From Eremophila alpestris peregrina (Eukaryota; Chordata; Aves; Passeriformes; Alaudidae): a stretch of 64,000 nt of DNA. A program made the position numbers and the translations under genes. The notes beneath the pieces are model-generated. The model searched no databases. It was not told the DNA's origin and saw nothing but the letters and a program-made list of their open reading frames with translations. The stretch spans positions 7,382,417-7,446,416 of the forward strand of contig WMCF01000030.1 of the NCBI GenBank assembly GCA_009792885.1, read 5' to 3'. Of this stretch, positions 26,074 to 38,150 are shown piece by piece. Positions within the stretch are counted from its first letter, which is position 1; every line of letters begins with the position of its first letter.

Positions 26074-29000
26074 GTAAGTAGGGATTTTTTATCTTTGTCT
26101 CTTTATTTTAGCCCAGAATTCACCAAACTGTAACTGACTGAGGAAGGGAATGCTAATGTAATAATCAAGGATGAAAATGTCATTTGCTCCATTTTACTCC
26201 TTAAACTCTTCAAGCTGCTGTTTTAGGGAGGAAACCAAAAATAAGGGGAAAAAAGTATAAAAATACTTAAAAGAGTAGACAGAAATTAAAAGTGCATCTG
26301 ACACAAAATGCAAATTAAATCTGAATGGAAAAGTAGAAAACGTGTTCCTATCCATTTTGGTTTTTTATAATTAGTTGAACTGGACAATATATTATTTCAG
26401 GACTTTTAAAAAACTGTGTCCTAGAGAACTTTTAAAAGTGCATGTATTCACTTACACCAAAGAACTTAAAAGAAAAAAATATTATTTTTTATAGCCTGAT
26501 AAAAGTGCAAAATATATTTCATCTTTTTCCCTTCACAAAATTATCTACCTCTCCTTCATTCAACTGAGGTCAGACTATGGTTTTCTATGGGTAGTGAAAT
26601 ATTGGTATTGATGTGCTATACTGATGTTTTAAGATATTTATTTTTTGCCCAGATTAAAAGTGAGACCCAGAAACTTTTCTGGATCATTACTATTTTAAAA
26701 AGTGTTTCATAGTAGCTTTCAGGAATCTCTTTCAACAAATACCCATAATTTCTGAAAACTAATTTCTTGGTAATTTTGTTCAAATTATATGCCTTTTAAA
26801 GGGCACTTAGTGATAGGAAAAGGACTGACAGTTTTAAACTGAAAGAGAAAATGAATATTTTACTATGATGGTGGTGGAGTACTGGAACAGGTTGCCCAGA
26901 GAAGCTGTGGATGCTTCATCACTGGAAGCATTCAAGGCCAGGTTAGATGGGGCTTTGAGCAGCCTGATCTAGTGGAAGGAGTCCCTGCCCATTGCAGGAA
27001 GTTGGAGCAAGATGAATTTTAAAGTCCCTTCCAACCCAAACCATTCTATGATACTATGAAATTTTAAAAAAGTCTAAAAAGAATGACTACATAAAAACAG
27101 GAGTAACCAGATATTGTAAAAAATTTATTATTTTGTTCTTATATATTTAAACAAATTTTTATCAGCTCTTAATCATGATTTTCCAATTTCATATACTCCA
27201 TATAAAAACACATATGCAACCCTTGTCAGACAAATTTGTTTCATTTGAAAGTAGTTTTACAAATACAGGGACAATGAAAATTTACAATGGAAACTTGGTT
27301 CTGTGGCTTCTCATAAGGCTGTAGCAAAACCTGCTGGCTTCACCTTCCACTGTGGATGCCCGTAGCTGTGGCTCTCTGTCCATCTGTGTATTGGCCACAG
27401 CCCTGTGCTCCGCTGGCCAGGACCACCCTTCTGACAGCAAATCCCTCTGTTTACCTGTGCTTTATCTCCACCCCACAGCCAGCAGCGTGCCACAGCTCTT
27501 GGTCAGGCAATACCCTGAAGATGCCAGCGTGCTCCCCAACTCCACGGTGTGGATGCTGTGTGTGTTTGAGTACCCCGGTGAGGAGAACGAGGAGCCCGTG
27601 GTGTACTGGAGGAAAGGACCTGACTGCCACAACCAGCAGAGTCTCCAGTCGAGCCCCAGCACACGCAGGCCACAGGTGCAGATTACAAAGAACATCCTCA
27701 GGGGATTCTCCATCTTAAAACTGAGCAACGTTGACCAGAACGCCAGTAACTCCTATTTCTGTGATGTGATGCTAACAGAGAAAATACAGGGCAAATGTGG
27801 AAATGGCACCAAACTGACTGTGCATGGTAAGGAGCGTTTGGGAGTGACAAAAAAGGGAGTGATGAAAAACGGACTTGATGTGTGCAAGGTGAAATAAATT
27901 TTCCTTCAGCCTATCTGCCTTCTCTCCCACTGCTTGTGTCTGCCAAAAGAAGGGTATAAAGGAGCAGTGTACAGCCATATGAATAGGGGAAGATAGGTAC
28001 AACTTTTGTTTGGTGCTAACTTTTTATACAGCTGGACAGATTTCTCAGGGACAGTGAGTTTCTGTTGATCTAAACCAGTTCAATGCATTGTGCTGCAGAA
28101 CACTGACTATATATTTTATGAAATTCTAAATCTTCATATATCAAAAAATATAGCATCCATATTTATGTGTTTATTTTAATATTTTTTCCTAATCTCCTCT
28201 GCAAACATTTTCTGAGTCTTTATCCCAAAATTATAATCACCCAAACCAAGCCCCTGATAAAAGTTTTTATAATTTTCTTCAGTCTTTTTAAACAAATGGT
28301 CTCTTGAAAAATGCAGTTTGGGATTTCCTTCCAGTTTGTCAAAAGATGTATAGTAAATTTACACAGCAGTGTGAGTGTTTTTAGAGAGTATACACAGAAG
28401 TAGGGATATGTGGAAGCAGAGTTTTCTTTCTATTTGATGGTAAATTATTTTTCAATCATTTACAACTATTCTCTGTCTTTTAATTATGAACTGAATTTCC
28501 AGAATTCTGCTGAGCATATGGCCTCAGTGACTGATACACACTATTTCACATGAGCCAAAGTTTCATTATGTGAACTTTGACAAAAATCAGGTTAGCAAGT
28601 GCTAAAATGCCACAAAGCAGTTTTCTCATTCCAGTTTTCACATTGTATTTAACAATTGTCCAACAATTCTTCAGAGTTACTAAAAAAAGCGATCAAAGGA
28701 AATTCTATTGACAATTACACCATATGCATCTGTTAGTTTTAATTTTAAAAAAAAAAAGGAACAAAAAGTTGTCTTAGCCTTGGTGAGATAACTGTCATTT
28801 ACATTGCGTTTTCTACACAACAGATGTTTTCAGATATCCCTTCTACTTCTACTAAACAGAGAATCTTATTTACTTTCCATTGCCTAAGTAATTTGCAACA
28901 GGTTCAAAAATCTTATGTCTGGAGTAAAAAGAGAGAAGTTTTACTCCTGAAAAAAAACAGTAAAAGAAAATGCGATGAAAACAAAGATAATTGTCTTTTT

Positions 29001-32000
29001 GCTTAAGTCTCACTAATTCTTCAAATTAAATCTTATCAAAAAACAACTTATTTTTCAATTTTAAATACTTAATTTTCCTTCTCTTTGTTCCAGATTTGAA
29101 ATGCAAAGACTGTACAACATCAGATGAGATCTGGTGGGGTTGGTTCCTTCTTCTTGGATATTCCATCTCGGTCACCACAGTTATCATAGCTTTTGGTGTA
29201 AGTAATAATTTCAAAAACGAATAATACAAAGATGGATAAGATGGAGAAAGATGGATAGCATCCTCTGATGGAAAGAAACAATAAGCAAATTAGCCTGAAT
29301 ATTTACCTGTGATAAAGTAAATAGGCCTTCTATTTTCTGTTAACTAAAAAGTTAGAGGTATATACCTCACCCTGTTTTGAGGGCACAGCCATGAGAAAAA
29401 AAGGAAGCCGTGACATACAAACAAATTACAAGGAGGTTCTTTCTGAGGTTGCTGAAAACAGGCAAGCTATTTTCTATGTTTCTGGCTGATCTTGTTACTT
29501 TTACCTGGAAACAAAAGAGAAAACTAATGCCTAAAGTGATTAGTAGTTTGAAACACATCCTGCTTGTTTCATGCTTCTGAACACCAGCTCCTAATTTTAT
29601 GAGCTCCTCTGGACACATATCACCGTTTGCTCATCTTTTGCCTTACTCATGTTCTGTCCAACCAACCAGTCATGCCAGGGCTTTTTGCCCAACCCCACCC
29701 ACTAGCTGGTTTGGGCCACTGCTGGACATTTACCTGGCCAACAGTGCAGCACCCTGACAGCTGGAATACTTCAAAAGACTTTTGCAAGAGAACAAGAAAA
29801 CATTTGTTCATATATATATGTATAAATGTCTACACCTAGGGTGGGTTTGTATGCTTCCCATTGTATTTTAAAAATCCTTCACTCCTTTCTAGTTGAGGTT
29901 CTGTTACCCACTTCAAGAAAAACTTCATAGTCATTTTAATCAAGTACTTTTTATTTAACCAAATCCTAAAAAGACAATTCATGAATAGCTCTACTTGATC
30001 CTACTTGGAAATAATATTTATGTAAATGAAACAATTTGGAAACAAACAAACCTGTGTAGAAGCTAGCTGAGTTATACCATAACTTGAGGCAAATGAGCAC
30101 AAGTCCTTGAAAGTATGTACGAAACTACATTCCTGCCTGACCCTCAACAGTACAACATGCTCTACTTTTGTTTACAAGGTCTGTGCCTGGAAGTGTAACT
30201 CCAAATTATAAATGATTGGAGACCTCAAAAACTCCTTCTGCTTCACCAATATCTCTCCTCAAAGTTACTGTGGTAGAGTCCCTGAAACATGCTAAATTGG
30301 ATCAAGAGGGAATGGGTACTAAACTTACACAGGCTTAGGGGAACAAAACTCAGGTCTGGAGAAATCAACACAGTTCAAACCAGTAGCTCTTCTAACTCTA
30401 GAGAGATGGATATTTCAGAGAGCCAGATCCTGACTGAAATGAAGGATTTCCTTAACTGTTCTGTCTTTCTCAGCTTGTGCTTCTTAAAGGTACTGCTACT
30501 TCAGTGTTACTGAATCTGGTATTATGGCAACCATTCTCTCTCTGCTGATACTGCCAGGCAGCCAAGAACTTCATTATCACAGGAGACTCAGCACCAGTGA
30601 CACAAGTTACAAGAATTACAAAGGTGTTTGTCTGATTGCCCTTCTAGGTCAAGGTTTGGGTTTTGTTTTAACAACCCGTTGCTAAGTTCTTTTACCTCAA
30701 AGCCACAACAAAATGAGAAATGTTCACAGAACTCAGGCAATATGAGACAAGATATGAGTATTGAGTGGCACAGAGAACACATGCAAGAGAGAGATGTGGT
30801 AAAGAGTCAAACCTTGCTAAAATACAACAGCAGCACAAGCCTGGCAAAGGATGTATTGCACATGAATATACAAGGTGAGCCAACCAAGTCTCTTCCAGAA
30901 TTAATCACTGTGAGCACAATTAGCAAGCAGCAGCAGTAACTGGGATGGATTTTGCTTTCTTCACAGCAGTCCAAATGGTGCTGGTTTAGATTTGTGGTTA
31001 AAACATTGTTGATATAGCAGCAGTGATTTGGATGAGCAGTGCTTGAATGGCAACAAGGCTTTCTCTATTTCTCACTCTGGTGCTCCAAAGAGGAGGCTGG
31101 GAGTGGGCAACAGATGTTCAGCAATAAAAGCTGGGGTAGCCAAGTTGCTTTTGAGTCCCCTGTTGCTCAGAGACTGACTGGGCATTGCTTTACTGGATGG
31201 AGGTGGTGAGTGATTTCCTCAGCATCACTTGTGGGTGTTTTTTATTTTGTTTGTCAGGTTCTGGGTTTTCTGGGTTTTTTTTCCTCTCTCCTTCACCTGT
31301 TAGATTTTCTTTGTATTGACACATGAGGTTTTTTAATTTTGTTCTTCATATTCTTACTCCATCTGGGGATGGAGAAGTGAGCAAGCAAGCCACTCTGAAG
31401 ATACTGGTCTGCTGGCTGGGCTAAACCTACCACACAGAACAACACTGAAATTTATAAAGTTAGGAACTTCTAAAGGTCATTTCTTTACTAAATGACAAAT
31501 GTTTCCCAACATGAAAATGCACATTGTATAAAAACCAGTGTTAACTAATGAAAGCATGACTGGATGACTCAAGGTCCTTTGGCCTTTACAGGACCACTGC
31601 TTAAATCCAGTGTGTCATGACTGATTAAAGGCAGCTTCTGTACACACCTCAAAAACAAGTCTGACCTGCCTCTTCTGAGTATAGATCCCACTCAGCTGTT
31701 CCCTTGCTTCTCACTTCTGCCAAACTCTCTCAGGGCTTCCAAGTCTAGATTAGGACACAGCAAGGCACGATCCCAACAGCACTTGTGCCTACAACTGTCT
31801 CACTGCAAGTGCTCAGTTGGGGACCCTCACCAAAAAAAGACATCAATCTCCAACAAATCCTGTCTATACTACCTAAGAATCAAGAATGAATGAAAATATC
31901 TCTCCTACCACTCCCATGCCCCATTTTTTTCAAAAGTAACAGCACACAAACATCTTGTAGGGTAATATTGGAAAATGGAGAAGCATTACATGAAACCACT

Positions 32001-32702
32001 GGCACACAGTCAGACACACTTTCAGCCCATTTCTTGCATACAATATGAATCTTCCTTACTCTGCTACCTGTAAAGGCCTAACATTCATCATTTAAGATGC
32101 TAATTAACTGAAATGAATTAATATAGCACTGTAATATATTAATTCTAAGTAACTTTGAACCAAAATGTATCATAATCATTCTGCTGCATTATAATGACCC
32201 ACAACTGGCTATATTCCACATTAAATTAGAACCAAATAAGCTATAAAACAATAACTACATAGGTAATAGTAACTTAACTCATATATTACTAACATTTTTA
32301 CTACTAAAAATAATAGCTATTAACAGTCTATGAAAATTCATGAAGGTGTAATTAAAATTATTTCTACATTTCATTTTGACTGCAATTTGCGTAACAACTT
32401 TTAAACCAATTCAGAATAAACACTGGACTGATATTCTGGTGAAGTTAGTCATCAGTTCTCTAAACAGATGAGGTATCTGATGGAAACATTTTTACTTCCT
32501 AACAATATATGCTGTTTGCCTATTGCAACAGATTCACCTGTGCCATACAAAGTGCAAGAAGGAGTTGAGAAATACAGATAGCAGCGCCACCATGCAAAGT
32601 GAATGGATTTATGACCAGCCATCAGGACCACTTAATTATGGATTTAGTCAAGAATATGAAGATATGTCAGTAATAAGGACTCTGTGTGACACTGGGAGAT
32701 GA
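26022..32702 (+). CDS. CD28/ICOS/CTLA4-like single V-domain receptor (4 exons, 224 aa)
   Basis: The spliced reading frame joins 26022-26073, 27479-27826, 29094-29197 and 32532-32702, giving 224 residues with every junction GT-AG and in frame (phases 1, 1, 0). Order: signal peptide (1-17), V-type Ig domain with Cys (WMLCVF), core Trp (VYWRK), the D-x-N-A-S-N-S-Y-F-C motif and G-strand GNGTKLTV, stalk with two Cys (KCKDC), a transmembrane segment from about WWGWFLLLG to about AFGIHLC, and a 50-residue tail with YDQP, NYGF and YEDM. Three N-glycosylation sequons (NST, NAS, NGT) are present. The CD28 family shares this exon plan, length, stalk cysteines and a YxxM PI3K-type motif. However, no MYPPPY or FDPPPF ligand loop is present; that position reads MLTEKIQG. 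NCR3-like or CD79/CD3-like chains are alternatives, but there is no charged residue mid-membrane and no complete ITAM. It is inferred to be a leukocyte surface co-receptor, ligand unknown. Confidence 0.72.
26074..27478 (+). other. Receptor intron 1
   Basis: Begins gtaagta and ends in a pyrimidine-rich tract with ccccacag. It contains a CR1 fragment at 26870-27059. The Ig reading frame stays open upstream of the acceptor to about 27352, but that part has no Ig character and is taken as intron. Confidence 0.6.
26870..27059 (+). mobile_element. CR1 fragment, 3' end, plus orientation
   Basis: Matches the CR1 3' region from 'ggagtactggaacaggttgc' through the typical 'aaagtcccttccaaccc' and a final ccattctatgatactatga. 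Inserted in intron 1 of the receptor gene, same orientation as the gene. Confidence 0.92.
27479..27826 (+). CDS. Receptor exon 2: V-type immunoglobulin domain
   Basis: 348 bases, entering and leaving in phase 1, the usual symmetry of Ig-domain exons. Acceptor ccccacag, donor CATG|gtaagg. It carries the two canonical Ig cysteines (WMLCVF and SYFCDV), the VYWRK tryptophan and a terminal GNGTKLTV strand. Two extra cysteines (KGPDC and GKCGNG) could form a second disulfide, as CD28-family V domains have. GC content is clearly higher than in the flanking intron, as expected of a coding exon. Confidence 0.88.
27827..29093 (+). other. Receptor intron 2
   Basis: Starts gtaagg and ends with a T-rich tract and gttccag. 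AT-rich with no recognisable repeat. If splicing failed at 27826, the Ig frame would run to a stop at 27895-27897 and give a possible secreted form lacking the membrane segment. Confidence 0.6.
29094..29197 (+). CDS. Receptor exon 3: stalk and transmembrane segment
   Basis: 104 bases, phase 1 in and phase 0 out, between ttgttccag and gtaagta. It encodes a short acidic and Cys-containing stalk (DLKCKDCTTSDE), then WWGWFLLLGYSISVTTVIIA, a hydrophobic membrane span completed by the first residues of the next exon. The stalk Cys are candidates for interchain disulfides. The segment has no basic or acidic residue in its core, so there is no obvious pairing with a signalling adaptor. Confidence 0.8.
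29198..32531 (+). other. Receptor intron 3
   Basis: Starts gtaagta and ends with ttgcaacag. About 3.3 kb with no clear repeat family. Open frames inside it (for example 30628-30939) show no domain and no splice support. Confidence 0.55.
32532..32702 (+). CDS. Receptor exon 4: cytoplasmic tail
   Basis: 57 codons including TGA, continuing the frame in phase 0. The tail begins with a basic stop-transfer anchor (HTKCKK) and contains three tyrosines in YDQP, NYGF and YEDM, then SVIRTLCDTGR. YEDM fits the YxxM consensus for PI3-kinase p85 SH2 domains that CD28, CTLA4 and ICOS use. Tyrosine spacing does not fit a full ITAM. Family role is inference. Confidence 0.75.
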   Translation: MHLCHTKCKKELRNTDSSATMQSEWIYDQPSGPLNYGFSQEYEDMSVIRTLCDTGR

Positions 32703-33820
32703 TATGAAAAAGAAAATGCATGCAGTTGTAACCAAGATACGAGCATGTGGGATGCTACTTCTATCAAGGTAGAAAAGAAACGTACATTAAAATCTCTCCA
32801 TTTACCTGGAATGCTTTTTGTTCATGTATTTATTTCAAGTTAAAGAACTTCTTACTCCACACAGCCACAAATGAAATGAGCATTAATGTATGTACCTATC
32901 ATCAAAATACTGTGAAAGCTAAAGGTATTCAAACCTCTTTTCAATCCCAACATATCTGACCATGTATATTGGGTTTTTTCTGCTTCAAACAAAAGCACAC
33001 ACTTACAATTTTGTTTTTACCCAGATTAAGGCACCTTCTTTGCTTTAAAAATGCAGTTCTGCAAAACAGTATCTCCTCACTGTAATGACAGATTGTCAGA
33101 GAAGAATTCCTCACAGTCTCCTAGGGCACTGTCTGACATTATTTCTAACTCCTTTACTACCCCCACATTTACAAATCCCTGCAATTCCTTCCACTCTTCA
33201 CTATTTATCCAGCTATGCCATCTCCTAATGCACATTTTCATTCCAACATAAAATCCCTTATGTCATTTTAAAAGTCATAGCTTATCTGTTTTTTAAAGAA
33301 ACACTAATTACCAAAATAATCTTGACAACCTTTCTTATAGCCTATCTACATGGTTTACTGCTGTAGGGCTTATGTGCCATATCTGGGACTGTAACAGAAA
33401 TTATTGGAATTAAAAATATTTTTAACTTGTCCTAAAGTGCTTAGAATACTTGTGGAATCTAAGAAAATAACAATACAACTATGATGCATAGAAAGATATT
33501 ATCACAATTTGGAAATTACTTGAGGAAATGTAGTCTTGGCATAGTTAAGTATGTGTGACTCGAAATTAATTTTTTTCACTCATTGAATAATTTCAGTCAA
33601 ATACTGCAAACTGAATACTGTGTTTCAAAGCTGGTTACTATTGTAAATATGTGAAAGGAAACAGTTCATAGAATAAAATGAGAGGTTAAAGCCTTATACT
33701 TTAATTGTGCTGTAAGAACTGATAGACTCTGCTCACTGGATTCAGCTTCAACTTCATCACTAGCCTTTTTTTCTGAAATTCTTCCTTTCTGTAACAATAA
33801 AGACACCAAATAATTTTAAG
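32703..33820 (+). other. Probable 3'-UTR of the receptor gene
   Basis: Follows the TGA at 32700-32702 without another splice signal being needed. Candidate AATAAA signals lie at 33672-33677 and 33796-33801, and the latter is my preferred end. Confidence 0.45.
33796..33801 (+). terminator. Candidate poly(A) signal for the receptor mRNA
   Basis: An exact AATAAA about 1.1 kb downstream of the stop codon. A second exact copy at 33672-33677 could give a shorter mRNA. Confidence 0.4.
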
Positions 33821-36800
33821 AAATTTATCTGAGTATTTGTTTCCTTCTGGTGAAAGTGATGGCTACCACACTTGGACAAAGTGAGATGTGACTTTCAGAG
33901 GGAAAGACCAACTGCAAGCATTCAGATAGGGAAGAACGGTTATGAAGTATCTTTTTTAAAATTATTATTGTTATTATTTGAACATTGGGAGGTAAATAAT
34001 GGTTTTCTTTCCTTCTCTTTCTAAACTGGGAACTGACTCCATTTGCAGTCATACATATTCAGGCTTCCAAAGTCAGTCAACTGAATTTTAATTGTGGATG
34101 TAAATATGTAGTTCATTTCTTTTCCAGCAAAACTTATCTCTTCAGAAGCATTTCAGGTTTTCTATTTTGAAACTCTTAAAAAAATGAAATCCTTCTTGCA
34201 TGTAATACATGCCTAACTTTTAATTTTAAAGTTAAGTTATAAACTGGTTTAAATATTAAGGGGTTAAATACACTGAAGGTTATGTATTTAGCATAGAGCT
34301 TTAAGGACAGATACAGCCATTCCATCATTTTAGATGTGAGGTGTGAAGCCCATCTGAGCCACAGATGCGGTTCTTTGAAGAAAAAAACTGAAGGCAGCAG
34401 TCACTGAACCAAAGCCACCTCCAAGTACACAAAGCACAGAGGTCAATGCCTTCAGCAAAGCCTTTCATCTCAGACATTTTGTCAAAAACTGACAAGAATT
34501 CATACCTAATCCAGCACACAACTAGAAGGTGCATTTAAAAAGCATCTAATTCAGGTAACTCATACGCCTAAATGGGGCAATTTTCTTTCCACTTGGTAAT
34601 ACTGCCTCCACTTCTGATCAGATGAAGGCTCTTCAAATGAAGGTCAGTGTGATTTCTGCAGTTTGTCACATGCTTCTCAGAAACAGCTGAAAGTTGCTGT
34701 TGGACATAAATTTACACTCCGAAAGGTTAAAAATTCAGCAAGTTCTGGAGAACTCAAAAAAATGTAATTTGTAATATATTCTATCATCTAATACCAACAG
34801 CAAAGGCATTATTTGTTATGTCCTAGTCACCAGCATCACAGATTCTTATGGAAGCCTACCACAGAATGAAACATCAGGACTGAATTCAGAATGAGTTTGA
34901 AACACAAATTCTTAATATTATATGTGTATTTTTTAATGATTTTTTTTAAGAAAGCATATTGCAAAGGACATCAATATTTCTATGAAACATAAATTGACTG
35001 CAGTAAGTCAAAGAATGACAGAACTGCTGGTTAGAGAGGACCTCTGAAGATCATATATTCCAACACCCCTATTCAAGATAGAAAAGATTGGCCAAGACCT
35101 TGTCCAGATGGCTTTTGAGTGTCTCCAAGAAAGGAGACTTTCTTGATATTCTGATGGACCCTCTTGTGTTATATATTGTGTCTATTGTCTCTGATCCTGT
35201 CCCTGGGCACCACTGAACAGAGCCTGGCTCTGTCATCCACAGGTATTTATACAAATTGGTAAGATTCCCCTGATACACAATTTTCAGGATACACAATCAC
35301 AGCTCTCCCAGGCTCTCTAGCCCTTAAGCATCCTCATGGGCTTGCAGGTGACTCACTCCAGAAAGTCCATAATATTCCTATCCTGGGGAACCCAGGACTG
35401 GAGAATGCATTCCAGATCTGGTCCAGAATCTTCAGAGTACACAGGAAGGGCCCTCATCCTTGAACTGCTGGCAATGCTCTGCCCAAGGCAGGGCAGGATG
35501 CTGCTGGATGCCTTTGCCATGAAAGCATGCTGCTGGCTCATGGCCTTTTGGCTGTCCCTCAGTTCCCCCCCTTAGGGGTACATCTATGCAAAACAGAACT
35601 TGCCCATTTCTTTGACAAACCTGAGAGACACTCTTCATTCCAATTCTGCAGTCTGCCCAGATCCCTCTGGACCACAAGTATATCTTCAGCTACAAATGAC
35701 TTAAAACAAGAACCTAAAGTTCATGACCCAGTATCTGAATGATGGAGTCTCAGCCCTCCAGGACAGAATTCCTGATAATTTTAGTAGGACTGAAATTTAC
35801 CTTCAAATCATGCAGACAAGCTAAAGGGAAATAGTAATTGAAACAGTAACTTCCAAATATTTCATCTGGTATTAAGAATTATTTAACACACCCTCAGCTA
35901 GACTTGACCAGTAATTACAGATTTCAAGATACATTCTGTGGAAAACTGGACAGAAAACACTTCCTTGGACCCCAGAAAAATATCTATAATAGTATGCATG
36001 CCATATAGTTTTCCTAGAGAAATGAAAGAAAATGGAAAAAAAGATTGATATTAATGTTCATAAGAAGAGTGAGATAGGAGAAACAGTGGGTATTGATATG
36101 CATATGAAGAACTGATCTTGAAGAAATAAAGTATCTGTCCAGGCATCAGATATCCATGGATGTACCTACATCTGGATGATGAGCACTCATGCTTAGCCTA
36201 GTACTCCCAGCTGATTACTTTTTTTATTAACCATCAAAGTAGATGTTGTATATTTACAGTGATCTTCATCTCCAATCTCTACACATCAACAAAGGTGACC
36301 AAAGTTTTCAAGGTCAGAGCAAAGTTCATAGTCCAGAGTCTTTTAAGAAAACAGAGGTCTTAGAAAATACAAAATCATTGCACTTCTGAAATATGGAAAA
36401 TTATGAAATCCAAGAATAAAATAGTTTCATAGGATTTTTATGTCCTACCTGTTTAAACATACTTCAGAATATATAAACACAAAAACGTACCTTAGCATAT
36501 CCTTAGCATAATCTGAAGAAATACCAGAACATGTGCTTTGTAACTAAAAAAATATTTTCATTCTTCTGAGAAATATTACCTTAGCCGGTCTCATCTTCTA
36601 GATTTGACTGTTTGTACTAATGGTTTTTAAAAGACATCATGAAATCTGAATCAAAAAACCAAACAAACCAAAACAATGGTTTCCCAGACAACACAGCCAG
36701 CAGAACTACTAAGGTGTTAGCAAAAATGGAACCTTCCATTTAAATTACAAGTATTGTTTGCAATCATCTTCATTACAGCACTTATCAACAGCATCATGGT

Positions 36801-38150
36801 ACAAAGAAGGTATGAATTTTTGCAAGTTTCATCTCCTTCAGCTTTTTAAATTATTAGTAACATTTTTAAAAAATAGTTATGTAGCCTATTTGTGTAGCAA
36901 ATCCATCATGAGACAAAATTCTGTTGAGTGTAGGTTTTGCCTTCAGCCACTCAAAGACTACATCTAAAAGAAGAGAAGCAACAGAATCTAAAGTATTCTT
37001 GAAATTAAAAATCCAGTTATTTCATTGGGGTTTATTTTGACAAAGAGATCACGAGCTGATTTTCAACTCCACTTATTTGGGACCTGGTAAAGAGGATTTT
37101 GTAATAATCTTAGGCTTTTATGACAAAAATAAAGTGGCAAGGACCCTTTTTGAGCACATCTGATTTATGACATTCTAACAGAAAATTCCAGCTATTACTC
37201 AGGATAATTAGCTAGGAAAGATGCATATCCACTGAAGAACTTGTGAAGAGGTAAAAATCCCCTGAACTTCCTCCATCCAAAAAGGATCCTATTCACTCCC
37301 TGAAGAACACAACTACTGTAAATAGAAAACAAAATCTAAGAGGCTCTGCTCTTGTCAGATCTCTCAGTTTCTCTGAGTGAAAAAGAGCTGTTTCAAGATG
37401 TTTCAGAATTCCAGGACAGTTATTACCACTGAATCAGAGACTCTGACCACAGCAGATCAGCATGAAAAAAGATACTTTTAAAATAGCATTATCTACTACT
37501 GCAATTCATGCTGGAAGCTATCCTCTGTACAAATGAGAATGCAAGTGGGTGACACACAGATTACAAAGGTAACTTCTTTTAGTTTTACATGCAAAAATGC
37601 TACCCTAAGATTGGGAAGTCATGCAAGCTGACCTGTGTATCACTATTACTGTATACAGAACCTCATGCATTTAGAAAGAAATGCTGTTCAAAAATGAATG
37701 TAGGGTGCTTCACATAATTTCATTTCTTTCATTTAAAAAAATAATTAAATCCCTGCACATGATTCCTAATGTGATGCAATCTACATATTAATATAAATCT
37801 GGTGTTTACTTGCTGAAGAGGCTTTCAAACAGCTATAAAGATTGGTTTTTTTCTTATCCTCAGGTTTTTCAGTTGGTTTTAGGCATTGTAAAATTTCATA
37901 CATGCTTGATTCAACCTATAATTTTTATTTTTAAAAAAATTATTAAGAACTCAACTTAAGCCCCACACTTATAAACAAAAAGGGTTGCAGATTTTAGCAT
38001 TTGGGCATTGAGACTGGAAATCCTGAATTTAAAGTAGTCAGTGCAACATGAATGTTAAAGTAACAAGATATGTAAATCTGAGTTCATTACCCACTGACTC
38101 TCATCAACTCCTCTCCATTACAGCATTCCAAAACCCTTGTAAATAAACTC
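33821..38150. other. Intergenic region between two convergent genes
   Basis: The only recognisable content is the long minus-orientation CR1 fragment at 35010-35705. The rest is AT-rich with no supported gene. Confidence 0.55.
35010..35705 (-). mobile_element. Long CR1 fragment, minus orientation
   Basis: Starts 'aaagaatgacagaactgctg' with 'gaagatcatatattccaaca', the reverse complement of the CR1 3' end. It continues for about 700 bases of CR1 3' region with typical words such as 'gctgctggctcatggccttt' and 'cagtctgcccagatccctct'. It is the longest element in the window. The several open frames over it on both strands are shadows of this repeat. The right limit is approximate. Confidence 0.85.

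Noticed and set aside
27352..27478. In-frame upstream continuation of the Ig exon with its own ATG
   Set aside because: A good polypyrimidine-cag acceptor at 27478 and the phase-1 match to a typical signal-peptide exon at 26022-26073 give a better model. The extension is Ser/Leu/Ala-rich without Ig or clear signal features.
27356..27728. Alternative-frame and antisense open frames over the Ig exon
   Set aside because: Shadows of the Ig-domain exon; the Ig frame alone carries the conserved Cys, Trp and YxC motifs and fits the splice phases.
32532..32702. Full ITAM in the receptor tail
   Set aside because: The tyrosines are followed by DQP, GFS and EDM, and their spacing does not match YxxL/I-x(6-8)-YxxL/I. 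Only a YxxM motif is supported.
35336..35742. Overlapping open frames on both strands
   Set aside because: They sit within the long minus-oriented CR1 fragment and share no host domain.
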